Positions 49,408 through 57,728 of a DNA stretch of 64,000 bases are shown here, piece after piece. Position numbers and translations under genes: made by a program. The stretch comes from Terriglobia bacterium (GTDB lineage Bacteria; Acidobacteriota; Terriglobia; Bryobacterales; Bryobacteraceae), in contig JAIQFE010000011.1 in NCBI GenBank assembly GCA_020073445.1, positions 124,001-188,000 on the forward strand, given 5' to 3'. The stretch's first letter is position 1. Every line of letters starts with the position of its first letter. The notes below the pieces were generated by a model that saw only the letters and a program-made list of their open reading frames with translations, searched no databases and was not told the DNA's origin.

Positions 49408-49884
49408 CTACTTGATTTCGGGACTGGCGGGCGTGGCGGGTTCCTGGCCCCAGTTGTTGCGGATCACCAGGGTCTGATCCGAGTAGAACGTCCGGCTGCC
49501 CGAGTTCCCAAACGATTCCGGAACGGCCGTCACTGCATAGCCTCCCTGCGTCCCCGTCAGGGTGTAGATGAACCCGTTCTTCTTGCCGTCGGCCAGGACC
49601 TTCGGGAGCAGGTTCGCAGCCTCGGGACTGTCAGCGCCGCTGACTGGTGGGCCAAGCTGGGTCAGAGCCGTCGCGTACTTCCCGAACTGCGAATAGTACT
49701 GCGTCTCAGCCTGATGGATGCTGCCGATTTCCCGGATCACCGCCATTTCGCGGGCGCCCTGCATCTGCTTGTTCATCTTGGGCACAGCGATGGCCAGGAT
49801 GACCAAAATGATGGAGATTACGATCAGGAGCTCGATGAGGGTAAAGCCTCGGCGACGCTGGCGCATAGTTCTCATACCTGACAT
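49408..49884 (-). CDS. Type IV pilin / GspG-like pseudopilin
   Basis: The protein of 158 residues has the class-III leader and N-terminal helix, RRRGFTLIELLIVISIILVI, with cleavage after Gly and Phe at +1, Glu at +5. The globular part (QAETQYYSQFGKYATALTQL, residues near 70) is of major-pilin type. It would be processed by PilD and assembled into a pilus or a type II secretion pseudopilus. The ATG at 49884 is favoured because of a GGGGG box before it; a GTG or ATG a few codons away is possible. No assembly genes adjoin it; a secretin and two further pseudopilins lie at 57.7-61.1 kb. Confidence 0.85.
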   Translation of the reverse strand: MSGMRTMRQRRRGFTLIELLIVISIILVILAIAVPKMNKQMQGAREMAVIREIGSIHQAETQYYSQFGKYATALTQLGPPVSGADSPEAANLLPKVLADGKKNGFIYTLTGTQGGYAVTAVPESFGNSGSRTFYSDQTLVIRNNWGQEPATPASPEIK

Positions 49885-49957
49885 TTTAGACGCCCCCTTG
49901 GACAAAAGCGTGCAGGACCAAAGTTAGGGGCTTCCTAGGAAGCCGGCGAGTTCCGGC

Positions 49958-50245
49958 CTAGTGAACCCGGAGCATCATCCGGTCCTGGGCTTTTTCCCGG
50001 GTGACCAGTTCGTCGAAGATCGACAGAACTTGCTTGCGGTAAAGGTAGGTGCGCTGCAGCTTTTGCCGTACCGCCTGCTCATTGCGGTGGCGGAACATCA
50101 GCTTGTTCAACAGCTTGACGGGTACGTCGATATCGCGGCGCAGGGTTTCGGCCGAGTGCCCCCGCAGGAATAGCCCGTAAAACAGAGCCGCCTCCCGCTG
50201 AGGCGCGAGGGGATCGAATTCTTCCAGTCCCGCTGCCACCGGCAT
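49958..50245 (-). CDS. Small hypothetical protein with a possible HTH
   Basis: The 95-residue protein is helical and basic and contains a stretch that could form a helix-turn-helix (RGHSAETLRRDIDVPVKLLNKLM near residues 28-50). The end is also basic (RKQVLSIFDELVTREKAQDRMM). I do not recognise a family and no membrane span or signal is visible. It lies 73 bases from the pilin gene, on the same strand and upstream of it, so it might belong to the same message. A role in regulation is only suggested by the HTH-like segment. Confidence 0.5.
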   Translation of the reverse strand: MPVAAGLEEFDPLAPQREAALFYGLFLRGHSAETLRRDIDVPVKLLNKLMFRHRNEQAVRQKLQRTYLYRKQVLSIFDELVTREKAQDRMMLRVH

Positions 50246-50353
50246 AAAAACAAAATTATAGTCGTGGGAAGAGTGAACCGCAAGACCCCATAGGTTCCAC
50301 GGGAGGCTTTTTGAGACGCTACCTCAGGCGCCTTTCGACACAGGGCTGTGCCA

Positions 50354-50482
50354 CTATTTCACGCTAGGTGCGCGGTTTGACCCTTCCTGATGCGCTTTCG
50401 GTGAAGACGAAACCATCTCCAGGAATAACGAAACGATCAGCAATCCGGCGATCACGGCTCCGATTAACATAGGCGACCCCAT
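50354..50482 (-). CDS. Candidate 42-residue single-span membrane peptide
   Basis: A short frame from ATG at 50482 (or 50470) to a TAG at 50354 would encode a peptide with one hydrophobic helix (LIGAVIAGLLIVSLFLEMV) and a polar tail ending APSVK. There is no strong ribosome binding site. It lies in the only gene-free stretch of about 440 bases in this part of the window (50246-50686). It could equally be chance, but the hydrophobic profile is that of a real bitopic peptide. Confidence 0.4.
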   Translation of the reverse strand: MGSPMLIGAVIAGLLIVSLFLEMVSSSPKAHQEGSNRAPSVK

Positions 50483-50613
50483 TTCCACTACTTTTCTTTA
50501 AGCACGCTGCTCTCCATAGTGCTGATCATGGCGACAACGTTTCACTCTTCAAATACGATTCATCGGATGCTCATGGATGTTCGCGCGATGCGGATGAAAT
50601 GCGGCTCAGCATT

Positions 50614-50652
50614 GTGACTGCACGCGTGACTGCACGCCGGGCGACTGCACCA
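50614..50652. repeat. Short tandem repeat in the gap before the cyclophilin gene
   Basis: GTGACTGCACGC occurs twice in direct tandem (50614 and 50626) and again in a changed form (GCGACTGCACCA) at 50641. The rest of the gap 50246-50686 shows no clear gene or terminator except the small candidate peptide at 50354. Confidence 0.6.
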
Positions 50653-50686
50653 GGGCGGCCACATGCCGGGCTACACTGGAATCTGA

Positions 50687-51235
50687 ATGCCGAAACAATA
50701 CCCCAGTCCACCCCAGATGGCGATCGACCCCAACAAGAAGTACTCGGCCACGTTCAATACCTCGCAGGGCGAGATCGTCTGTGAGCTGTTCGCCAAAGAG
50801 GCGCCCAAGACCGTCAACAATTTCGTATTCCTCGCCCGGGATAAGTTCTATGACGGTACGAAGTTCCACAGGGTCCTAGCCAACTTCATGATCCAGGGCG
50901 GCGATCCGGAAGGCAGTGGACGCGGCGGTCCCGGCTACCGGTTCGAAGACGAGACGAAGGGCAATCCCCACAAGCACAAAGTCGGGAGTCTTTCCATGGC
51001 CAACGCCGGCCCGAACACCAACGGGAGCCAGTTCTTCATCACGCACGTGGTCACTGACTGGCTGGACGGAAAGCACACCGTCTTCGGACAGGTGCTCACC
51101 GGTCAGGACGTCGTGAACGCCGTGCAGCAGGGCGACACGCTCAACAGCGTTACGATTACCGAAGCTGCGGGCGATTCCGGCCAGGCGCAACAGGGATCGA
51201 AGACGGTTCCGGTTCCGGAAACCCGCAAAGTCTAA
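50687..51235 (+). CDS. ppi: Peptidyl-prolyl cis-trans isomerase, cyclophilin type
   Basis: Cyclophilins speed proline isomerisation during folding. The 182-residue protein has the cyclophilin core: [21 protein letters not shown] near residue 54, with the catalytic Arg-His-Phe-Met-Gln set, and [20 protein letters not shown] near 101. [15 protein letters not shown] follows near 124. The C-terminal tail is short and polar. The N-terminus lacks a signal peptide, so it is cytoplasmic. It begins the plus-strand run that leads to the bacillithiol genes, 12 bases before bshB1. Confidence 0.95.
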   Translation: MPKQYPSPPQMAIDPNKKYSATFNTSQGEIVCELFAKEAPKTVNNFVFLARDKFYDGTKFHRVLANFMIQGGDPEGSGRGGPGYRFEDETKGNPHKHKVGSLSMANAGPNTNGSQFFITHVVTDWLDGKHTVFGQVLTGQDVVNAVQQGDTLNSVTITEAAGDSGQAQQGSKTVPVPETRKV

Positions 51236-51247
51236 GTTTTCGCTCAT

Positions 51248-51940
51248 ATGAAGATCCTGGCGGTCGGGGCGCATCCCGACGACGTCGAATTCGGCTGTGC
51301 GCCCATTTTGATCCAGGAAGTCCGGAACGGGCACGAGGCTCGCATCCTGGTGACTTCGAAAGGCGAAGCCGCCAGCGCCGGGACGCCCGAGGAACGGGCT
51401 CAGGAAGCCAGGGACGCTGCCCGGGTGATCGGGGCCGCGATCCAGTTCCTGGAATTGGGCGGCGATTGCCACGTCGAGAACAACACGGCGAACGCAATGA
51501 CGTTCGCCCGGGAGATTCGCCGGTTCAAGCCGGACGTGATCCTCGCCCCGCACCTGGGGGAGAACCAGCATCCGGACCACTCGGCCGTGGGAAAAATCGT
51601 GAGGGACGCCGCCCGGCTGGCTCGATTTGGCGGTTTGCGGGATCTCGAAGACCTTCCGCCGCATCCAATCACGAGCCTGTACTTCTACACCATCACGCAG
51701 GTGTTCGTCGATCCTCCGGAACTGGTGGTGGATGTCAGCCCGGCACGGGAGGCATGGGAAGCCGCGATTCAGTGCCACAAGAGCCAGATGAAAACCCGGA
51801 ATTACCTGGACTTGGTCATGTCGAGAGCTAGGACGCTAGGCGCGGCGATCGGTGTGGAATATGCGGTTGGTCTCTGGCTAAATGATCCGATTCGGGTCGC
51901 CTCGCTGGGGGATTTGCCGCTTTCGTCGAGGTACTTCTAA
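51248..51940 (+). CDS. bshB1: N-acetylglucosaminyl-malate deacetylase (BshB1 type)
   Basis: The enzyme removes the acetyl group from N-acetylglucosaminyl-malate in bacillithiol synthesis, using a zinc ion. The 230-residue protein belongs to the PIG-L/LmbE family. The metal-binding motif AHPDDVEFGCAPIL lies at residues 8-21, the second ligand in EARILVTSKGEAASAGTPEER near 32 and the third in GENQHPDHSAVGKIV near 104. The C-terminal LDLVMSRARTLGAAIGVEYA near 190 is shared with BshB1. It lies two bases before a BshA-type gene, so the pathway assignment is stronger than for a lone LmbE protein. Confidence 0.9.
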   Translation: MKILAVGAHPDDVEFGCAPILIQEVRNGHEARILVTSKGEAASAGTPEERAQEARDAARVIGAAIQFLELGGDCHVENNTANAMTFAREIRRFKPDVILAPHLGENQHPDHSAVGKIVRDAARLARFGGLRDLEDLPPHPITSLYFYTITQVFVDPPELVVDVSPAREAWEAAIQCHKSQMKTRNYLDLVMSRARTLGAAIGVEYAVGLWLNDPIRVASLGDLPLSSRYF

Positions 51941-51941
51941 C

Positions 51942-53099
51942 TTGAAGCGCAACCCGAAACGGCTTTCTATTGGGATTACCTGCTACCCGAGCGTCGGCGG
52001 CAGCGGAATCGTCGCATCGCAGCTCGGCAGCGAGCTCGCCCGGCTGGGCCACAAGGTGCACTTCATCAGCTACGAGCCGCCCTTCCGGCTGGATCGCAAG
52101 CAACCCAACATTTTCTTCCACCAGGTGGAGCTGAACGAATACAAGTTGTTCAAGTATCCGGACTACACCCTGCCGCTGGCGGTGAAGATGGTGGAAGTGG
52201 CCGACAAGCATAAGCTGGACGTCCTGCACGTCCACTACGCCGTTCCCCACGCGACGGCCGCGCTGCTGGCCACCCAGATCGCGCGCGACCAGATGCGGCA
52301 TACCCCCCATGTAATAACAACATTGCACGGGACGGATATCACCCTGCTGGCGCGGGACCCGAACCTGGGGCCGATCATCAAGTATTCGATCGAAAGTTCC
52401 TGCGGCGTCACGGCGGTATCCCGTAGCCTGCAGAAGGAAACGATTCAGGTCCTGAAAACGAAGAAGCCGATCGAAGTGATCTACAACTTCTACCGCGCTA
52501 AGCCTCCCCGCAAGGGGCGGCAGGAGATCCGTCGGTCCCTGCGGGTCCGCAAGGACGACTTCCTCCTGATCCACATGTCCAATCTCCGGCCGGTGAAGCG
52601 CGCGCAGGACATCCTGCGGGTACTGGCGGAATTGCATGACCAACCCAACATCAAGCTGCTGATCCTGGCAGGCGAATCCTTCGCACCGTTCCGGCCGGTG
52701 GTCAAACGGATGGGGATCGAAGACCGGCTGGTGGTGAAGTCCAACGTTCTGGACATCGAGAATTATCTGCACGCGGCTGACGCGGGACTGTATGCATCCG
52801 AGCGCGAAAGTTTCGGCATGGGCGTGCTGGAGACGATGAGCTTCGGCAAGCCGGTGGTGGCGACGCGCGTGGGCGGCGTGACGGAGATCATGCGCGACGG
52901 AGAAACCGGATTCCTCAAGCGCCTGGGTGACGTGAAGGCGATGGCCGAGGCCGTTCGCACGCTGGCCAATGATCCTGCCAGGGCCGCACGCATGGGAGAG
53001 GCCGCCCGGATCCGGGCGGAGCAACAGTTCTCGTCGCAGAAGAGCGTCGATCAATATTTGGATCTGTACCGCCGGACGATCCGGGACTGTCCGGATTAA
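51942..53099 (+). CDS. bshA: N-acetyl-alpha-D-glucosaminyl L-malate synthase (BshA)
   Basis: BshA joins N-acetylglucosamine from UDP-GlcNAc to malate, the first step of bacillithiol synthesis. The 385-residue GT4 enzyme has SIGITCYPSVGGSGIVASQL near the start, HYAVPHATAALLATQIARDQ near 93 and HVITTLHGTDITLLARDPN near 120. The nucleotide-sugar region with AGLYASERESFGMGVLE and SFGKPVVATRVGG lies near 300. I start at TTG 51942, two bases past the bshB1 stop, where the family N-terminus begins. The third gene, bshC, is not in view. Some GT4 paralogues look like BshA, but the gene order argues for the named role. Confidence 0.9.
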   Translation: MKRNPKRLSIGITCYPSVGGSGIVASQLGSELARLGHKVHFISYEPPFRLDRKQPNIFFHQVELNEYKLFKYPDYTLPLAVKMVEVADKHKLDVLHVHYAVPHATAALLATQIARDQMRHTPHVITTLHGTDITLLARDPNLGPIIKYSIESSCGVTAVSRSLQKETIQVLKTKKPIEVIYNFYRAKPPRKGRQEIRRSLRVRKDDFLLIHMSNLRPVKRAQDILRVLAELHDQPNIKLLILAGESFAPFRPVVKRMGIEDRLVVKSNVLDIENYLHAADAGLYASERESFGMGVLETMSFGKPVVATRVGGVTEIMRDGETGFLKRLGDVKAMAEAVRTLANDPARAARMGEAARIRAEQQFSSQKSVDQYLDLYRRTIRDCPD

Positions 53100-53156
53100 G
53101 GGCTACAATCTGTAGGTATACAGTCGCCCCCCGTCGGTCGGCCAAGGAGACGACGC

Positions 53157-53495
53157 ATGAAAAAAATAGAAGCCATCATTCAACCTCACAAGCTAGATGA
53201 CGTGAAAGCCGCTCTGGCTGAAATCGGCATCGACGGTATGACGATTTTCGAGGGACGCGGTCACGGCCGGCAGAAGGGCCATAGCGAGGTTTACCGCGGC
53301 GTCGAATATAAGGTCGACCTGCTGCCGAAGTTCAAAATCGAGATGGTGGTTCCAGAGGACCGCGCCGAAGAGGTGGTCCGGAAGCTGATGGCGGCGGCGC
53401 GCACCGGCAAGCTCGGCGACGGCAAAATCTTCGTTTCCGAGATCTCCGACGCCTACCGCATCCGCACCGGCGATTGGGGAGAAGCTGCCCTTTAA
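53157..53495 (+). CDS. glnB: Nitrogen regulatory protein PII
   Basis: PII proteins signal nitrogen and energy state by binding ATP/ADP and 2-oxoglutarate and regulating targets such as GlnE or AmtB. The 112-residue protein has MKKIEAIIQPHKLDDVKAAL at the start, the T-loop with Tyr51 (VYRGVEYKVDLLPKFKIE), the site that can be uridylylated, and the C-loop DGKIFVSEISDAYRIRTGDWG. A GGAG box with good spacing precedes the ATG. A duplicated Gly-His run (FEGRGHGRQKGH) is slightly longer than usual before the T-loop. No amtB or glnA is adjacent, so I cannot tell GlnB from GlnK. Confidence 0.95.
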   Translation: MKKIEAIIQPHKLDDVKAALAEIGIDGMTIFEGRGHGRQKGHSEVYRGVEYKVDLLPKFKIEMVVPEDRAEEVVRKLMAAARTGKLGDGKIFVSEISDAYRIRTGDWGEAAL

Positions 53496-53623
53496 GTCCC
53501 GGATTATTTTCCGAACGCAGTAAAATCCTCCAGGCACTTCTCGTGCCTCGGCACGCAGAATCAATCACCTGCGCGTCTCGGACCTTCAGTTGCGAATCGA
53601 AAAGCGCCCTGGAGGCGGGCCTT

Positions 53624-54622
53624 ATGGAAAAGGACCACTCGAACCTTAATTCTGTTCGTGAGGACGACGAAGCAGACTTGCGATGGGAACGTTCGCGCCG
53701 CCATCACCGCATTCTTACTGCCTTTCTAGTTCTGCTGGCGGCAGGTGTGGTAGCTGTCGCCTGGTATGCCTACCCGATTCTGGGGCGGCATGATTCGCTG
53801 CTCTCGCAGATCCCCACGACCTTGACGGATATCCGGAAAGATGTTTCCAGCCTTGGTGACCAGGCCAAGTCGACGGACGCCAAAGTCGACGACTGGGGAA
53901 ACCGCCAGGAAGAATTGCGCGGCCAATTGAGTAAGGCTCGCGCGGATCTGATGGCGCGCATCGACTCCGCGAAGAGGCAAGCCAGCGACGCCTCGGCCGC
54001 GCTGATTCAACGGGCACGCAGCGATTTCGCCACCCAGGTAGACGGCATCAAAACTCAGTTGGCCAAGCTCGAAACCTCGCGTGAGAGCGACCGGGAACAG
54101 ATCGCACAGCTGCAGCAGGAACTGGCCCAGGTCCGAAGCCAGGTAAGCCAGCAAGGCCAGGAACTGGCATCGGTGCAGGGCCGGGTGACGCAGAACGCGG
54201 CCGCGACCAGCCAGGAATTTGCGTCCGTGAAATCCACCCAGCAGCAGGATCGGCACGATTTCGACGCATACGCGGAAAAATTCGCCGTGAAGCGCGTCGA
54301 TTTTGAAGTGACCAAGAACCATCAGAGCTCGGTCGCGCCCGGGATTTCGGTACAAGTGAACAGCACCGATGTTTCCTACCAGCGGGTCAACGGGTCCGTT
54401 TTAGCTTCCGACGGCCACACCACCTGGCTACGGCAACTAAAAGTGCAGGAACCCGTTTTCTTGACGAGCTTCCCGGATGGACGCACACGCGAATTGGTGA
54501 TCACGCGCGTCAATAAGAATGGCGCGGTCGGTTATGTGTTGGTCCCGGCGCAGGAGAGCGCGATGAATCGCGCGACACGGCCTCTTAACGGGCCATTTAC
54601 CAGTCCAGAGCCAGCCGAGTAA
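53624..54622 (+). CDS. Membrane-anchored coiled-coil protein of unknown function
   Basis: The 332-residue protein has one membrane span near the N-terminus (ILTAFLVLLAAGVVAVAWYAY, about residues 30-50). A long coiled coil from about 90 to 225 (QQELAQVRSQVSQQGQELAS; REQIAQLQQELAQV) follows, and then a beta-rich C-terminal part (VKVQEPVFLTSFPDGRTREL-like region). It starts after a GGAGG box at 53624. I do not recognise a family; the layout suits a periplasmic spacer or a protein that binds the peptidoglycan. It converges with pepA and overlaps it by 26 bases. Confidence 0.7.
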   Translation: MEKDHSNLNSVREDDEADLRWERSRRHHRILTAFLVLLAAGVVAVAWYAYPILGRHDSLLSQIPTTLTDIRKDVSSLGDQAKSTDAKVDDWGNRQEELRGQLSKARADLMARIDSAKRQASDASAALIQRARSDFATQVDGIKTQLAKLETSRESDREQIAQLQQELAQVRSQVSQQGQELASVQGRVTQNAAATSQEFASVKSTQQQDRHDFDAYAEKFAVKRVDFEVTKNHQSSVAPGISVQVNSTDVSYQRVNGSVLASDGHTTWLRQLKVQEPVFLTSFPDGRTRELVITRVNKNGAVGYVLVPAQESAMNRATRPLNGPFTSPEPAE

Positions 54623-56036
54623 AGGTTCGGACGGCCACGCCCGAGGGACCCTTCGCGAGGAACGGCTTGGATTCGTCCAGCCAAGCCGTTCCCGCGATGT
54701 CGAGATGCACCCAAGGCGTCTCGCCGGCGAATTCCTTCAGGAAATATGCCGCGCTGATAGCCCCGCCCCATCGCCCGCCGATATTGGCCAGGTCGGCGAA
54801 AGCGCTCTTGAGAAGATCTTTGTAGTCGTCATCAAGCGGCATGTGCCAGGATTTTTCGCCTTCCGCTTTGGCGGCGGCCAGCACGCGCGCCAGCAGCGGA
54901 TCGTTATTAGTAAAGACGCCGATATTGACGTTCCCCAGGGCGACCACGATCGCTCCCGTGAGCGTCGCCGCGTCCACCAGGTGCGAGCACCCCAGGCGCT
55001 GCGCATAAGTAATCGCATCAGCCAGGATCAGTCGGCCTTCGGCGTCGGTGTTGAGCACTTCGATGGTCTTGCCGGAGAGCGATTTGACGATATCGCCGGG
55101 GCGTTGCGCCTTGCTGCCGACCATATTCTCGACTGCGGGAATCAACGCGGTTACTGGGATCGCCGGCTTCAGTTGTGCGATGGCTTTCATCGCCCCGAGC
55201 ATGGCCGCGCCGCCGGCCATGTCGTACTTCATCTTCTCCATTCCCTCGGCGGGCTTGATAGAAACGCCGCCGGTGTCGAAGGTAACGCCTTTGCCGACCA
55301 GCCCGAGATGGTCGGATGTCTTGGGCGGCTGCGCGGGTTTGTATCGGAGGATGATCAGCGCAGGTGGCTCGGCGCTGCCTTGCGATACGCCGAGCAGTGA
55401 TCCCATGCCGAGCTGGCGCATGCGCGATTCGTCCAGCACCTCGAATTCGAGGCCGACTTCGGCGGCCATCGCACGGGCGCGATCCGCGAGAAGCGTCGGG
55501 GTCATGATATTGGCCGGTTCGTTGACCAGTTCGCGGGTGAAATTTTGCGCTTCTCCCAGGATTTTGCCGCGCTCGAAGGCGGCGCGGGCGGAATCGGGAG
55601 CGATGAGAATAAACGCCTCGAGAGACTTCGCATCGCTGGAGGTTTTGTGGCGATCCGGTTCGAAGTTGCCGAGAATTGCGCCTTCGACGGCGGCTTCGGC
55701 ATTCGCGTCGCCGAGAAACCACGCGAGCTTCTTCACGCCCTTCTGCTTCAGCGCGCGCACGGCGGTTCCGACGGCTCGGCGCAGGACGGCGGCGTCGAAT
55801 TTATCTTTCTTTCCCCCGCCTGCGACCGCCAGGCGCTTGGCCTTAAGTCCCTGGGGTTGATGCTGAACGGCGAGCTCGCCGGTCTTTCCGGTGAATTCAC
55901 CGGAGGCGCGCAGCTCGTCCAACCATCCTGAGAGGCCCTTTAGCTCGGCGGGCGCGGTTTCTTCTTCAAACAAAAGCACAACGACCGCGTCAGCTTCGAC
56001 GCGGTCGAGGGATTGAGATACGAGAGTGGTCTCCAC
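54597..56036 (-). CDS. pepA: Leucyl aminopeptidase (M17)
   Basis: PepA trims N-terminal residues from peptides with two Mn or Zn ions. The 479-residue protein has an N-terminal macro-like domain (about 1-160) and the M17 catalytic domain. The metal ligands are in LVGKGVTFDTGGVSIKPAEGM near residue 245, KYDMAGGAAMLGAMKAIAQL near 266 and the catalytic VLNTDAEGRLILADAITYAQ near 330, with LVDAATLTGAIVVALGNVNIG near 360. Length and motifs are complete. It is on the minus strand, with no obvious operon partner upstream, and ends by overlapping the coiled-coil gene. Confidence 0.96.
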   Translation of the reverse strand: METTLVSQSLDRVEADAVVVLLFEEETAPAELKGLSGWLDELRASGEFTGKTGELAVQHQPQGLKAKRLAVAGGGKKDKFDAAVLRRAVGTAVRALKQKGVKKLAWFLGDANAEAAVEGAILGNFEPDRHKTSSDAKSLEAFILIAPDSARAAFERGKILGEAQNFTRELVNEPANIMTPTLLADRARAMAAEVGLEFEVLDESRMRQLGMGSLLGVSQGSAEPPALIILRYKPAQPPKTSDHLGLVGKGVTFDTGGVSIKPAEGMEKMKYDMAGGAAMLGAMKAIAQLKPAIPVTALIPAVENMVGSKAQRPGDIVKSLSGKTIEVLNTDAEGRLILADAITYAQRLGCSHLVDAATLTGAIVVALGNVNIGVFTNNDPLLARVLAAAKAEGEKSWHMPLDDDYKDLLKSAFADLANIGGRWGGAISAAYFLKEFAGETPWVHLDIAGTAWLDESKPFLAKGPSGVAVRTFTRLALDW

Positions 56037-56072
56037 TCCTAAAGCTTACTACTGAGCTGTTGCTGCTCGGCC

Positions 56073-57005
56073 CTATTTCTTGGCCTTAGAAAGCTCCTCG
56101 TAGAACGGATCGAGACGGGCCGGCGGAGTCCATTGAGGACCGGTGACGTTCCAGCCGATGTCGTCGGTCTTGATCGACGCGAGCAGCTTGTCTTTGGGCG
56201 TGCCCTTCTTGACCTCGGCTTCGGCGCGCGAGACCAAGGTGTCCCACTTCGTCTTGTAGGCTTGCACATCGGCTTTGGTCATCACGTTGCCGTGTCCGGG
56301 GATCAGCGTGTCGAAATCGAGCTTCAAGGTGCCGGCGATCAGCTTGGGCCACTCGACCGCGCTGCCGCCGTTGGCGAAATCGATATTCGGAGCGCCATTG
56401 ACGATGGCATCGCCGCCGGCGACGATCTTGAATTTCGGGAAGTACACGACGGAATCGCCGCCAGTGTGGGCGCGCGAGAAGTGGTAAACCTTAACCTGCA
56501 CGCCACCAAGCTTGAAGGAGTAGTCCTTGCCGTAGGTGACGTTGGGCTCGGCGGGCTTGCCGGCCGGGGCTGTGTAGGTGGCCAGCTCGGCCTTCTCGCC
56601 ATTATTCGCGATGACCTTGGCCCCGGCGTCCTCAAAGCTCTTAGTGTTTCCGCTGTGGTCTTGATGAACGTGGGTGATCACGACGTACTTCACGGGCTGG
56701 TTTGTCACCGTCTTGATCTGTGTCATGAGGTCGTTATAGTTGGCCTCGCCCAGATTCTTGGTGTCCACCACGATCACGCCGTCGTTGGTGACGACGACGC
56801 TGGTGTTCCCGCCAGCCCCGGTGACTTCGTAGAAACCGGGCTTGATCTGGGTGATCATCTGGCCGGCGGGCGGGCCGCCTTTTCCTTTGCCATCGCCCTT
56901 GCCTTTTCCATCTCCTTTACCCTTGCCGTCCTGGGCAGACATGATCATGGTGGCGGCGACGATAGCCGTCAACGCGGCGCTTGTGAACAAAGATTTTCGC
57001 AACAT
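56073..57005 (-). CDS. Secreted metallo-beta-lactamase-fold hydrolase with a Gly/Lys/Asp repeat linker
   Basis: The 310-residue exported protein has a signal peptide (SLFTSAALTAIVAATMIMSAQ). An unusual linker of repeated KGKGDG units (about residues 26-46) is followed by the MBL domain. The main metal motif VITHVHQDHSGNTKSF lies near residue 110, the second His region near 182 (FSRAHTGGDSVVYFPK) and IPGHGNVMTKADV near 240. The family includes many hydrolases; the substrate is not visible, and the motif HxHxDH is complete. The repeat linker may vary in length and is probably not needed for catalysis. It is upstream of smpB on the same strand, 168 bases away, with the second 80-bp repeat between them. 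Confidence 0.88.
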   Translation of the reverse strand: MLRKSLFTSAALTAIVAATMIMSAQDGKGKGDGKGKGDGKGKGGPPAGQMITQIKPGFYEVTGAGGNTSVVVTNDGVIVVDTKNLGEANYNDLMTQIKTVTNQPVKYVVITHVHQDHSGNTKSFEDAGAKVIANNGEKAELATYTAPAGKPAEPNVTYGKDYSFKLGGVQVKVYHFSRAHTGGDSVVYFPKFKIVAGGDAIVNGAPNIDFANGGSAVEWPKLIAGTLKLDFDTLIPGHGNVMTKADVQAYKTKWDTLVSRAEAEVKKGTPKDKLLASIKTDDIGWNVTGPQWTPPARLDPFYEELSKAKK

Positions 57006-57084
57006 GGTTATCCTTCTCTGGGGCAGAAGTGGTGCCCGAGCAGGATCGAGTATAACTCACTTCCCTACGTGGGGTTCTTGCTGA

Positions 57085-57164
57085 GGGGACAGGCTACTCA
57101 GTCCCCTCGCGTAGACTTGTGACCTTGCGCAAGAGCCTGGGAGTGGACAGAGCTGCCTGTCCCC
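57085..57164. repeat. 80-bp repeat element, copy 2
   Basis: It matches copy 1 (46866-46945) at 74 of 80 positions and has the same GGGGACAGGC/GCCTGTCCCC ends. It lies between the start of the MBL-fold gene and the stop of smpB, with no gene inside. Confidence 0.85.
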
Positions 57165-57173
57165 TTCTTCTAC

Positions 57174-57644
57174 TCAGTCCCGGCCGCGGCGGCCTAGGGC
57201 GGCTTTGGCTTCCGCCTTCATCTCGCGCGACCGCTCGCTCTCGCGCTTGTCGTGGAACTTCTTCCCTTTGCCGACCGCCAGCTCCACCTTGATCCGGCCG
57301 TTCTTCAGATAGAGTTTCGTGGGCACGACGGTCAGGCCGCGCTCGCGGGTAGTTTCCTGAAGTTTGACGATCTCGGACCGGTGCAAGAGCAGCTTCCGGC
57401 GTCGAACCGGCTCATGGTTCATCAGATTGCCATGAGAGTAATGTGAGATGTGCGCGTTCACCAGCCAGGCTTCGTTGGCGGACACCTCGCCATAGGCGTC
57501 CTTGAGCTGGATCATGCCCGCGCGGGCGGCCTTGACCTCGGTGCCGGTTAACACCAGACCGGCTTCCGTCCGATCTGACAGGAAGTAGTCATGCCCGGCC
57601 GACCGGTTGTCGCTCAGGATCTTTATTTTCTCTTTGTCTTCCAC
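57174..57644 (-). CDS. smpB: SsrA-binding protein SmpB
   Basis: SmpB brings tmRNA to stalled ribosomes. The 156-residue protein has the OB-fold core ([20 protein letters not shown] near residue 12; [19 protein letters not shown] near 35; [16 protein letters not shown] near 63). The C-terminal RxKxELAxGKGKKxxDKRxxxKxRE tail follows, here [20 protein letters not shown]. The long basic C-terminus mimics mRNA in the decoding centre. The ssrA gene is not seen next to it. It is read in the opposite direction to the secretin gene that starts 85 bases further on. Confidence 0.96.
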   Translation of the reverse strand: MEDKEKIKILSDNRSAGHDYFLSDRTEAGLVLTGTEVKAARAGMIQLKDAYGEVSANEAWLVNAHISHYSHGNLMNHEPVRRRKLLLHRSEIVKLQETTRERGLTVVPTKLYLKNGRIKVELAVGKGKKFHDKRESERSREMKAEAKAALGRRGRD

Positions 57645-57728
57645 GCTGGGAACTCAAATCTCGTCAAGGGGTTATGAGGCCCTGAGTGCAAGTGTAACAC
57701 GCGGGGTCGGCGCAGATTCGGTAAATTA

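Noticed and set aside
50528-50617. 29-codon plus-strand frame in the gap before the cyclophilin gene
   Set aside because: No ribosome binding site, no hydrophobic or conserved feature, and the length is within chance.
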